From Macrosoma leucophasiata (lineage: Eukaryota; Arthropoda; Insecta; Lepidoptera; Hedylidae), in the NCBI GenBank assembly GCA_036365455.1, contig JAWQUS010000007.1, positions 17,624,001-17,688,000 on the forward strand: a DNA stretch of 64,000 bases. Direction: 5' to 3'. The notes under the pieces were generated by a model. The model did not search any database. It had not been told where the DNA came from and worked only from the letters and a program-made list of their open reading frames with translations. The position numbers and the translations under genes are program-made. How positions within the stretch are numbered: position 1 is the stretch's first letter; each line of letters opens with the position of its first letter. Below, in pieces: positions 50,901 to 59,900 of this stretch.

Positions 50901-53488
50901 GATAAAACGCTATAATATTACAATGATACGAGTATATCCGATATGTTCGGCCGTGAAATTGTGTTATGATTACAATATGAAATGGAATCGATTTCCATGA
51001 AAATGATTTCGTACAAAAAATAGGTACACACTTTCATGAATTGTTCTTATAATTAAAGAGAAGGTGGATGACATCAAGAAAAAACTTGGCATGAAGATGG
51101 ATAGGAATGAACAGAAGGGTAAAAAAAAAGTAGTTAAGTAACACTGCGAAACCTAATTAAATCACACTTTGATATTATTATCATTTATTATAGCGAGTAG
51201 TGAAATACTTTCTTTTGACTGCTGATCTATTATTGTCGGTCACTCGGCGGTAGAGCTCCGATGATGGAACTTAAAGTAATAGAACTATTATATAAGAATA
51301 TCTGCTATTACTTTATGATAATGTTAAGTTAAGCTAGTAGTTTAAAACATTAATAATGTAATAAAAGCAACTTACACTTTCTACTTCACTCGGAGCTAAA
51401 ATATACTGTCTATCGGCTGATAGAATTGGATTGCTGGTATTCAAGAAGGCCTGAAAAATAGGATTATACGACGTAAACTGTTTCTAATTTCAATACATAT
51501 TCAACGCTACTGTCATTAAAGTAGGTACCTACCATAAGATCTCCAGACACGAGCACGCTGCTGTTGAGTGTTGATACATCGAAGACATTGATACCCGGTT
51601 CTCCCGGTATGGTGAACGTGAATTCAGTATCTGCAATATAACACTTTATCATATATGTGAAGTACATCTGCATTTCGCTGAAGGATGAGAGGCATAAAAA
51701 TATCCATGATTCGGCAATTATGTTTGTGTGTCCCAACTTAGATTAAAATTCATGGGGTATATTAACGATATTGGGAGGTGCCTGTGGGAATCTCATCTAA
51801 ATAATGAGTTACTCCGAAGATGCAATTAATGGTTGCGGGGCATATCAGTAGTGAAGTGACCCGTTACAATAGTAGGTAGAGGTAGTTGATAATTTTAATT
51901 CATCTCCTATCAATATATCAGAAGACAAACGTAACACGACATCGAAAAGAATGGAGAATATGAAATGGAAATGTTCTTCACAATAAAATTTGCCTGTCAA
52001 AGTATAACTTCGACCCCAAGTCCAAAATTCTTCACTATAACACGGTAAGTAGGAGGTACCTATTTAAATATTTTATCGTACCTAAGTACTTAGAAGTGAA
52101 ATCAGTGAGCGAAATAAATTTAAATAATTTCTATTACTTAATTGAAAACCTATAAACATGAAGATGTACCTACCTACTTAGTAGTTGATAGGTACCTACC
52201 TAAGTAAGAATCTGTGGTAGGGTAGGAATCTATCAACTATGACTGTAGTAAGTACTTAAATAACTACTTATAAAAAAGGTGTCATTTGAAATTACCAGAT
52301 ATCCAGGTGCCATTGAATCCTCTTTGAGCGAATTGCCCCGTGACAAATTCTTCTAGAGTGAAAGGATCCTGCGCTACCGTGGTAGCCACCAGCACGGCCC
52401 ATATTAACCACGGCCCTCGCACCTTCACCAAGAACGTAAAAATTTTGCTTACAATTTTTTACTTGAATCTCTACTGACATTTTATTAGATGTATTATGAT
52501 TAAACTAATGCGAAATTCGCCTCGGTATCAAGTCTGTAGGGTTTTAGGTTTCAGTCACTGCAGTTTCGCCCACATAGAATAAAGCCACAATATACATCTC
52601 ACAACGTACATCAGCCAATGACATGGCAAGAGGCAACCAAACGCAGCGCTGGGGTTGTTATTGAGGTTTATAGCAGCAGATTAATTAAAAAAAAAAATAC
52701 GCATACACTCACAGCCCCACAGTAAGTATTTATAAAACCTATGTCATGGGTGCCGTTATATACAAACAACACATACACAAACACCCAGACCCGAAACAAA
52801 TATCTGTAGGCCATACAAATACTTGTACTTGTACCGTGCGGAGATCGAACCCGCGACCCTTCGAATCAAACGGTCAACTCACACCGCTGGACCAACCGGG
52901 TCGCCAAGATTGTCGTGGGCTGGCACGTGAATTTATATCCTGAAGTTCCAAAAACTAAGCAACTTCAGAATCAGAATCAGAAACTCATTTATTCATTTAG
53001 GGTGACAGGCACCTCTTATGACACGTCAAAAACAAACAAAATAAATTAAACTGAACAACAATTGATATACATGTCAAACAAGATAAAAAATATATGTAAA
53101 GTCAAGAATATCACTAAGATAAAACTAAATGTAATAAACTAATGTAAAAAGTATATCAGTAGAATGTCTCATTTCCCCTTTACAAACTGATAGCAAAGAG
53201 TAAAAAGAAAAGAAAAAGAGTCATTCTTCCGGAATGTTGTCCGAGCCATATCCCGATCCAGGTAAAACTTAATAATATGTAGGCACTAAAGAAGATTAAC
53301 GATTATTTAGGAGTGGTTTAACCATAGATATACCCAAACGTTATTGTACCTACCTACTCTATGGAGATATGTATTTAAGATCGGTTTATAATAGTTACCA
53401 CAAAAATATAAGCAGGTGCCTATGCTGTTTTTCCTACCAAACCAAGAATCCAATAAAATTAGTAATAAATCGTATTTTAACTCACCAT
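38981..53488 (-). CDS. Dipeptidyl peptidase 4-like serine protease, copy B
   Basis: Complete secreted S9B dipeptidase, 747 aa. Exons, 5-prime to 3-prime: 53486-53488 (ATG alone, then GTGAG), 52296-52422, 51533-51630, 51376-51450, 50659-50711, 50378-50565, 49075-49244, 47716-47946, 46971-47203, 46142-46352, 42733-42970, 41334-41481, 40836-40996, 39758-39969, 38981-39076. All borders are GT-AG and phases join. Signal peptide [19 protein letters not shown]; Glu-Glu anchor in DWVYEED (181-182); oxyanion Tyr in VYSGP; Ser612 in GHSYGGY, with His where the family usually has Trp; Asp in HGNADDN (about 691); His723 in DEAHS. There is no transmembrane anchor, so it is a soluble form like insect venom or gut DPP4. 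Introns match copy A except within A's 645-bp exon, which B divides into three. Confidence 0.94.
39191..39470 (+). repeat. S1 SINE, diverged
   Basis: CTAGTGGTAGAGTTCCAAGT to CACTTTCATTACATAAAAAA, in the last intron of copy B. All family blocks are present with many changes. Confidence 0.65.
40362..40477. mobile_element. 116-bp palindromic MITE
   Basis: GGCCGATACTTAAAAATT at the left returns inverted as AATTTTTAAGTATCGGCC at the right. A second inner pair (TATTTTCGATTTAATA and inverse) makes it nearly one hairpin. Confidence 0.75.
40497..40779 (-). repeat. S1 SINE, full length
   Basis: Reverse copy ending GGAGCTCTACCACCAGT, in an intron of copy B just upstream (on the plus strand) of the catalytic-Ser exon. 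Confidence 0.8.
41546..41661 (-). repeat. S1 SINE, 3-prime part
   Basis: GGCAAACAAGCATGCAGTTC to GCAGATGCGTTGCC, with a T-run at the left as the reverse A tail. Confidence 0.65.
41662..42732. other. Intron of copy B, no feature seen
   Basis: AT-rich intron sequence. Open frames here have no family resemblance. Confidence 0.4.
43550..44045. mobile_element. hAT MITE, 496 bp
   Basis: Ends TAGACCTGAGTCGATCGC and GTGATCGACTCAGGTCTA are inverted, and the flanks are the identical 8-bp AATCGAAG (43542-43549 and 44046-44053). The interior is full of CGATC / GACCCAAA sub-terminal motifs. No ORF. It lies in the 3.2-kb intron 10 of copy B. Confidence 0.88.
44168..44457 (+). repeat. S1 SINE, full length
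   Basis: Starts ACTGGTGGTAGAGCTCGAGT and ends GTTTGCCACTTTTATGACAC. A small insertion (ATGTAGCTAGTAGG) lies in the middle. Confidence 0.75.
44638..44812 (+). repeat. S1 SINE, 5-prime truncated
   Basis: GTATGGCCGGCCCCGTAATA to GCCACCTTCAATACATAAAT, a second copy 180 bp after the previous one in the same orientation. Confidence 0.7.
44813..45888. other. Intron 10 of copy B, no feature seen
   Basis: AT-rich intron sequence with no recognised repeat or exon. Confidence 0.35.
45889..46098 (-). repeat. tRNA-derived SINE T3
   Basis: Starts with an A-rich run and CGCTTACACTCACAGCCC. It holds GACCCGAAACAAATATCTGT and a degraded tRNA head (GGAATCGGACC, CACCGCTGGAC), read on the minus strand. A better copy lies at 52687-52906. 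Confidence 0.6.
46515..46735 (-). mobile_element. LINE 3-prime fragment
   Basis: Minus strand: CAGTCGACCGTACAATGGCG, GCCAAGCGTGGCATATTC and CGGATGTCTTGCGGCTGAAG, tail at 46515. It abuts the S1 copy that follows. Confidence 0.55.
46733..46904 (+). repeat. S1 SINE, 5-prime truncated
   Basis: TGTACGGCCCTGTAATTTCC to CACTCCCATTACATAAAAAA, in the intron between exons 9 and 10 of copy B. Confidence 0.75.
47437..47692. mobile_element. MITE, CAATAAATATTGCAC family
   Basis: AAGAAATATTG at the left and CAATATTTCTT at the right are inverted. Inner blocks GTAGAGCGTT and AACGCTCTAC pair as well. Same family as 61029-61269. Confidence 0.6.
47975..48261. mobile_element. hAT-like MITE, 287 bp with 8-bp duplication
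   Basis: Ends CATAGAGCAACAC and GTGTTGCTCTTTG are inverted. The flanks are identical GCTGCAAG at 47967-47974 and 48262-48269. An inner homologous block (TTACCGATGCAAAACAG and reverse) is shared with 11236-11533. Confidence 0.85.
48846..49042. mobile_element. MITE with 36-bp ends, inner palindrome
   Basis: GACCTACGATGTTGGGGGTA at the left is inverted at 49007-49042. Inside, ACATTTCACATCCTTCTC (48891-48908) and its exact inverse (48924-48941) form an 18-bp-arm hairpin, followed by TATCGTGGTGCAACCCAAGC, the terminal motif also found at 57763 and 60991. Confidence 0.75.
49599..49884 (-). repeat. S1 SINE, full length
   Basis: T-run and ATGTAATGGAAGTGAC at the left, GGAGCTCTACCACCAGT at the right. 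Reverse copy in an intron of peptidase copy B. Confidence 0.8.
50757..50814 (+). repeat. T1 SINE, 3-prime end only
   Basis: CTACCCCGTTAGGGACCTGG, CGTGAAG and an (ATAC)n tail, identical in order to the end of 53861-54123. Confidence 0.6.
52687..52906 (-). repeat. tRNA-derived SINE T3, better copy
   Basis: Minus strand head CGACCCGGTTGGTCCAGCGG with B box GGGTTCGATCTCC, body AGATATTTGTTTCGGGTC, and a T-run (plus-strand A's) at 52687. It lies in intron 1 of copy B. Confidence 0.7.
52965..53290 (-). mobile_element. LINE 3-prime UTR, minus copy
   Basis: AATCAGAATCAGAAACTCAT at the left is the reversed tail. The block CATTTCCCCTTTACAAACTG matches 33100-33525. Confidence 0.6.
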
Positions 53489-53549
53489 TCTAAGACTTTA
53501 TAGAACAGCGGTTGACGATTTCAGATCGCCAACACAACTGGCTTACGAT

Positions 53550-53629
53550 CTTATCAGAAATTTAATTCTTATCCCATTGATAAGTTGATATACACCTTTA
53601 CATAAAGATTATAACATGAACAGATAAAA
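53550..53629. promoter_or_regulatory. GATA-motif cluster upstream of copy B
   Basis: Three GATAAG motifs (minus at 53550-53556 and 53568-53573, plus at 53578-53584) and an AGATAA at 53622-53627 lie 60-140 bp upstream of the copy B ATG. GATA factors drive midgut genes in Lepidoptera. The functional reading is inference. Confidence 0.4.
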
Positions 53630-53860
53630 GAGCAAATTCTTAGCACAAATTAATTGGTCGATAAAATAATAGCCTGCGATAACTTCTCTATGAAAAACAA
53701 TAAAGTGTAAAAGCAGGTCACGTTGGAGTAACCTAGCAGTATCTCCTCCTGTACCTCCTTCGGGAGAATTCATGTCGTTTCCTAGATCGAGTCAAAAGAG
53801 CAGCTGTGCTGGTGCACGACAAGGCTTGAAAACCTGTGGTCTCCTTCTACAGTTATTAAC

Positions 53861-54123
53861 TGCCTTAGTAGCCTAGTGGTAGCAGGCCACTACTACTGCG
53901 CTGGGGGTCCTGGGTTCGATTCCCGGGTCGGGGGCTATCAGAGATAACGGTTTAAAAGCCTTTATCTCTGATTCTATTGGGATTTTTACATTTTCTGGAT
54001 GTTTCCCAGTACCTCGGAGTTTGGTAATGTGGCCGGACGGGAGGTGTCAGGACCGGGATATCTGGTGCTCCACTCTCTGTCTACCCCGTTAGGGACCTGA
54101 CGTGAAGATACATACATACATAC
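53861..54123 (+). repeat. T1 SINE, full length
   Basis: Head TAGTAGCCTAGTGGTAGCAG with B box GGGTTCGATTCCCGGG, body TATCAGAGATAAC and CAGTACCTCGGAGTTTGG, end CTACCCCGTTAGGGACC with an (ATAC)n tail. It could be mistaken for a tRNA, but the acceptor stem is absent. Confidence 0.75.
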
Positions 54124-54349
54124 CTACTTACTATAAGACTAGTCCGAATACTTGTTTACGGAGAACGTTCAGTGGTGGCTCTAGTGGCGTATTTTATTAG
54201 GTAGGTATACCTACCAACATCGACGATACAACGTCGCTTCTCTCCCTGCCAATGTCTGTCCAAAAAACACTTACCTAGTAGGAAACTACTATCAGGGAAC
54301 TGGCCGCATGACCACATGCGTATCTTATTATGCAGTGGTATAAAATTAT

Positions 54350-54538
54350 CGTGTGTTTGTAACAATAGTCGTCCGAAACGGCTGGACCGATCATTATGCA
54401 ATGTTTGTGTATATTTGGTAGGTATATAGGTATATAGGCCTATTTTTTATATCCCTAAATGGTAAAGGTGATTCTACACGACTATTATTTTAGATTTTCG
54501 GAAATTTCATATTTTCACAAGTTCATCCGGGCAGCTAG
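54350..54538 (+). mobile_element. Helitron-like fragment ending GCAGCTAG
   Basis: AACGGCTGGACCGAT and the end CATCCGGGCAGCTAG before T resemble lepidopteran Helitron 3-prime ends. The 5-prime end was not found. Confidence 0.4.
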
Positions 54539-54859
54539 TATTGTTTAATATGATTAATTTTGGACTTATTACTTTATTTATAGAGTTCCCGGATTGTACA
54601 CTTTGCGCAAATCTTAAACGCGTTCGTGAAGTTACAAGTCGCTACGAAGGCGATTGTGCAGTTTACAACCTACGCGAGGAGAAAAGATTATTTAGCTTTC
54701 ATCAGGTCAACTTTGAAACTCATTAACCGACTGCGAAAAAAGCAGGAGGTTCTCAATTCGTCCGGATCTAAGTCGTAACAAAGTAGAGGTACTGGAAAGT
54801 GTTTCTAGAAAGTTTTTGTTTTTATGTATGTTCCCCGATAGTTTCAAAACGCTTTTTTT

Positions 54860-55300
54860 ATGTCAAAGGATTGACAGACAAGCAGACAGGCCACCTGATG
54901 GAAAGTAGTCACCGTCGCCTATGAACATTTGCAATACCAGGGGAGTCAGTCGCCAACGCGCTGCCAGCCCTGAAGGACTCTTTTGACGCCATTTTTGAAG
55001 AACCCCATATTGTAGCACCGAGGGTACACCTCAGAGGGAAGTTCATTCCACAATTTACACGTTCTGAGCAAAAACGAACGTGAGAACCGCACCGTTGAAC
55101 ATTGCCAAGTGTCCAGTCGGTGAGGGTGGAACTTCTCTCTTCGGCGGGTAGTGCGGTGTAGGAAAAGAGACGGTGGCACCATGTCGAACAGTTCGACAAA
55201 GCACTCGCCATTGTAGAGACGGTATAAAACGCATAGACTCCCAACGTCTCTGCGCAGGCTCAGATGTTCGAGCCTGTCAGTAAGTCCTTACTCTCTTACG
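54860..55300 (-). pseudogene. Non-LTR reverse transcriptase C-terminal relic
   Basis: Minus-strand frame (stop at 54946-54948) contains STVRFSRSFLLRTCKLWNEL and LFDMVPPSLFLHRTTRR. These are standard end blocks of lepidopteran LINE reverse transcriptases (VRFSR.FL.R...LWN.LP). It has frame breaks near its start and is 5-prime truncated. Confidence 0.8.
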
Positions 55301-55451
55301 CTTATACCGATTTGGATAGTTTAGGTTTTTTTTCAACCTATATGGCCATCGTGACGTAAGAAACTGGAGCAAAGTTTACGCATGCAACTTCAGTGGCATT
55401 TAAGTTTTGCGCGTACAGTACTTCCTTAATAATGCACTTGCGAGTTTAAAA

Positions 55452-55651
55452 CAGGGGGCCGACCGCCTAACTGAAATTCCCTCGTTTAAGACGTTATCTT
55501 GTCCGTTTCATACCGCCTATTGCAACATTTTGCTCTAAAGTATATACCTGCGGACGAATACAGTTCTAGGCAAAAGTTAGGTGATACGAAACTGATGTTG
55601 TCATAGTCGAAAGCCAAATGAAAGCATTCGAGTTAGGCGGTCGGCCCCCTG
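55452..55651. mobile_element. MITE, 200 bp
   Basis: CAGGGGGCCGACCGCCTAAC at the left is inverted at 55631-55651, perfect over 21 bp. No target duplication is visible. Confidence 0.8.
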
Positions 55652-56006
55652 GAATCATATAAACGGGGGTTGTTCAATCATATATTATTATTGTTTTATT
55701 TATATTGTTGTGATTCCAGTTTATAGCTCGCAAGTGTAATTAATAAATTTTGCCCCCCCGCCCCCCCCCCCCACTTATCAAAATCGAATTTTATAACTTG
55801 ATGCGCCTTTTCCTTTCGCAAACCATAGAAAAGAGAAAGTTCTTCAGTCTACCGCTATTCATTATAGTCAAATTGCATGTGCTACATTTGTGTTTGGTAC
55901 ACGCAAACTTATCAACGTAGTTGAAAAGTTTGATGTGATAAATTAGCTGTGCTTAATGATTCCAGGGATTATAATTAAAAGACAAAAAATGTATAGTAGC
56001 GAAATA
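55652..56006. other. Intergenic, with poly-C run
   Basis: Contains a C-rich run at 55754-55773. Otherwise no feature. Confidence 0.4.
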
Positions 56007-56175
56007 TTTATTGAACATCAAATGAATGGAATATATTTAAGACGAGAACAATTTTTATAAAATGTAATCACATTGTACCACAATGACCTAATTTTCAAAA
56101 TACTTTTTGGCTACAAATATTATTTATCGATGTTCCTATAACCAAAGTCATTATACTCCGATACATCCTCATTGT

Positions 56176-56310
56176 CTATTCCCGATCGAGGAATGTATTG
56201 CCATCCGAGTCCACAATCAACGATTCATCGCGATATATTTGATGTTCAACTCCTTGTCTTTTCGTGTCATCACAATAACTCCAAAAACTCTTCTGTGTCT
56301 CGCACAATCT
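56176..56310 (-). other. Possible terminal exon of unknown gene
   Basis: A 45-codon minus-strand frame, open from a TGA at 56311, ends TAG at 56176-56178 and contains DESLIVDSDGNTFLDRE. An AG acceptor choice lies near 56307, and AATAAA (56007-56012, minus) lies about 165 bp downstream. No family was recognised. It could be an alternative last exon, a pseudogene tail, or chance. Confidence 0.25.
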
Positions 56311-56354
56311 TCATAGGCAGGATTTGTTTGTATATTTACAAGTAATCGCACAGA

Positions 56355-56360
56355 TTTATT
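56355..56360 (-). terminator. Possible poly(A) signal of acinus
   Basis: AATAAA on the minus strand, about 555 bp past the acinus stop. A second candidate is at 56007-56012. The 56361-56914 interval is then 3-prime UTR and holds no other feature. Confidence 0.35.
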
Positions 56361-56914
56361 GATTACTCATATAATGCACAATGAAGTCAAACGCCACTCT
56401 GCACCAGTGTGGGAAAGTGTTAAGAGCGTCGACCGCAATGCACCAGTTTTCCACGGCGGAGTCCCAACAACGTGTCCCCGTCTCGATTGATCAAGCGACT
56501 GCGTTACTCCGACGACGTATTAAATCATAGGATTTCCTCCAAGCGTGCCTTTCTATAACATGTCGTAAAATAAATTCAGTTGCTTATCTCTTCTACTACA
56601 AGAATCCTTGCGTCTTCACGTTATCGCCTTGTAACCTAATATTATCTTATTAAATAACAACTAAATATGCTTGTATGAAATGGAAATTATGTCACTTCAT
56701 TTCAATTACTGCCTCCTCATATAACAATTATGTCCTACATCCTGGAAAGAAATACTGTCGAGACGACAGAAAATTAAACATGAAATGAGTAGGGGGGAAT
56801 GAGTGTGTCATGTGTAGTACGATGATGGGGTAAATATGTTTTAAATGTAAATGTTAAGTGTAATGTGACGTGCTCATGAATATTTGTATGGTGTATGACG
56901 TGGGACGGACCATG

Positions 56915-59900
56915 CTAATGTCTGCGATGAGTTCTGCGCAGTTCCTGCATCCGTCGCTCATGCTCAGCCATGTGTTGTCGCCGCTGCTCCTCCTTTACGG
57001 CGATCTAAACAAAATAAAAATAACATTTAGTGTATCAAAAGTATTTATTTTTTATCTGAGAGTCGAAACACAGACTGCAGGAAGCGTAATCTAAATGTTT
57101 TTCTAAATATGGAATCGGGGTGGAAAATAGGTAATATGAAAACTTGCACTAATAGGTAATATGAAACTACAGCAGTGCTGCTGTTTTGGCACAGTGTTAG
57201 GAAGGGCAAAAAAATATTTTTCTTAATTTCTGAAAACTTTAATATGATAGGCTTAAAGCGGCGCATCGCTAAGTACTGTCTTTTCTGACTACTAACTCAC
57301 AAATACCATAATATTTCCTTTATTTTCTAAATACTTACTGTTTCGGCTGACAATGGTAGCCAATATATGCAAGGAGTGGTCTTGGTCTTCCTGAATAAAT
57401 CGTCTAATAACTTAGCAGGTGCTTCTTCCTCCTTCTTCTTGAACTTCCTTGCTGTAATGAAAAGACAACTAATGAATCAATATAAAATAGATACTTCAAC
57501 TTGTGACATAAATAAAACGGAAGGTTCCAAGGAAAATAAAGATCAATTTATATGCATCTTCTGTAAGAGATATATATCCGCCTACCCTCAATTTGAACCT
57601 CCTAATATGAACTGAACCATGGTTGCGGCAACTAACGAGGTGCGGGTGCCGCGCCACGGCACGACGCGGCGGACGGTACCGCGCCGAGGACATGGGACCG
57701 GGATTTCATTGATATTCTCTCTCTGGCTCGCGATGCCGCTTATGCGCGTATTCAAGCATTTTAAGCCTGGCACCACGATGCACCACGATGTTTGTTAAAG
57801 TTAGTGTAACATTTTTCACATCCTTCTCTAACTTTAAAAGATTTCCTTAAGGGGGCCGTCCCTGAAAACGCGAGAATAGGGGTTTACGGTTTGCAAAATT
57901 TTATGAAATCCGCTATTCTAAGCAACACCAAAAAATATCTCAGACGCTCAATAAGTCTGCCAACAAGAACACCGCGTTAGATTTTTGAGATCGATTATAA
58001 TTTTCTAAAAAAAAAACCATAAACATTATGAAAAACATCGAAATCGACCTTTTCTATTGGCAATATTTATACTATTTCCGATTCATATTTTAAAAATGTT
58101 CTTGGCTTAATCGTGAGACGAAAGTATAAAGAATACAATCACCGTTCGTTTTTTTCGTATAATTGAACAGAAAAACAGTTATATTCGTCTAAATATCATA
58201 TATTTTTACGCATCCCGCTGTCCATACAATAGGCTTGTGTCCACCAATAATAAATCGGGTATATAGATGTCAAATAAGTAGATTATTTACTATAAAATAC
58301 AAAGATTATTGTTATTTTCATGGAAATAAAACTGCAAAAATTAAGTTTAATCACGTGAAAGTGAACACCAATCACAAAGCGTTACGTCACAGAGTGCGTT
58401 TTAGTACTAATTAGTACAAAAATACCAAGTAAATACAGTAGGTAGTGATCGAAGAATTCATCCCATTTTTTTTTGCATTCTATCTTAATAGATAACCAGT
58501 TTTGCCGATAATTTCACTAGTATAATATTATTAGCGATGCAGTCTAGATTTAGCCAAGAAAATTCTACGAATCTACCAAGAATTGACGCTGTTGCCTGTT
58601 ATGCTCGTAACATTTTTCGCGAAACAGTGATGTGATGTTTGCTCTTCGGAATTTCGCAATGAAAACTTCAATGTAAGTAAATACAAGTGTAAAATATTAT
58701 TTAGGTAGTACCCATAGAATTATAACGCTCCTCTATGGTAGTACCTAAGTTAATTCAGTTTTCTCTTAAAAAAGGGTTTGGCATGACTTCAATTTTGACT
58801 TAGTTTTAGGTTAGATATTTTGTAATTATTTTGTGTGATGTTTACAATGACTAATAGTTACATCTGCTTTCAGGTCTTCTCGAGCTTCATGCGGAGACAA
58901 CGCCATAATGCGACGACGCTATATGCAGCTCAAGCGTGACGCCAAATTGTGTATTGTGAAGTGCAAAATACCTAGGTCCAGAACACAAGTCCATGTCAAA
59001 CTATATGATGGACGAATAGGATGATGTGATTGTTTCCGTAGAGTGTGACTACTGTGTTGCTTCGAGAGGTGGTTGCAAACACGCAATCGCCCTTATTTTG
59101 GGTTCACCAGTTCACCATAGCGAGGAGCCACCATGCAGATCAACTGAATGCTACTGGAAAAAACCCAAGTTGTCAAGAGTTGGCAGTTCTTTAAAATCTG
59201 GTAGCCGTGTGCTAGAAGCTGAAGTGAGAAAGACTGTAGAAATAATACTGAAAAAAAAAAGTTGGTCTGGTGTTGAGTAGGTACGAAATACCCAATGATC
59301 GTTCTACCCTCTTCGTCGTTCTTTCTCTCCTAAGTTCTGTTTCTACCCTCGGGGGCAGAGGCCACAGTTATCGGGTTTCGTAAATTCTGTAAGCCTAACA
59401 ATCAGGCCTCTTCGTATAGGTTGACAAGTCTGCTAAGTTCCCTCAGTAAGATTTACGAACGTGTCATCTGCGCTCGTCTCTCTAAGTGTGAGATTCACAG
59501 ATCGCACTACGATTGTACTTTGAGTAAAGTACGCTTAGAACTGTCAAAACTCATACTTTACTGATAGTTTTAAGCATACTTTGCTCAAAGTAAAGTGCGA
59601 TCTGTGAATCTCACCCAGAGACTTTGCACGAGTAGGTGCGTCGCCTGATCCCAAACGAACAATTTGGTTTCCATAGATGCCACTCCGGTGTATATGAAGT
59701 ACCTACATCGGATTACTGAGCACATGAAAATCGACACTAAGACGAAAGCTATAGGCAGAACTCATTTATCATAAGAGCTTCTTGCTAATTCAATACCTTA
59801 GCTAAGAAAAGGACAAGTTCCATGTTGGACCCGCGCCTTGTACACTATATAAAAAGATAGAGAAAAATACGTAGAAATGATTCTACGGAAAAATACACAC

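Noticed and set aside
53496..53502. TATAAAG on the minus strand as a TATA box for copy B
   Set aside because: Only 8 bp upstream of the ATG, too close to direct a start upstream of it.
53861..53935. Possible tRNA gene
   Set aside because: A and B boxes are present but acceptor and anticodon stems do not pair, and the same head occurs in SINE copies elsewhere.
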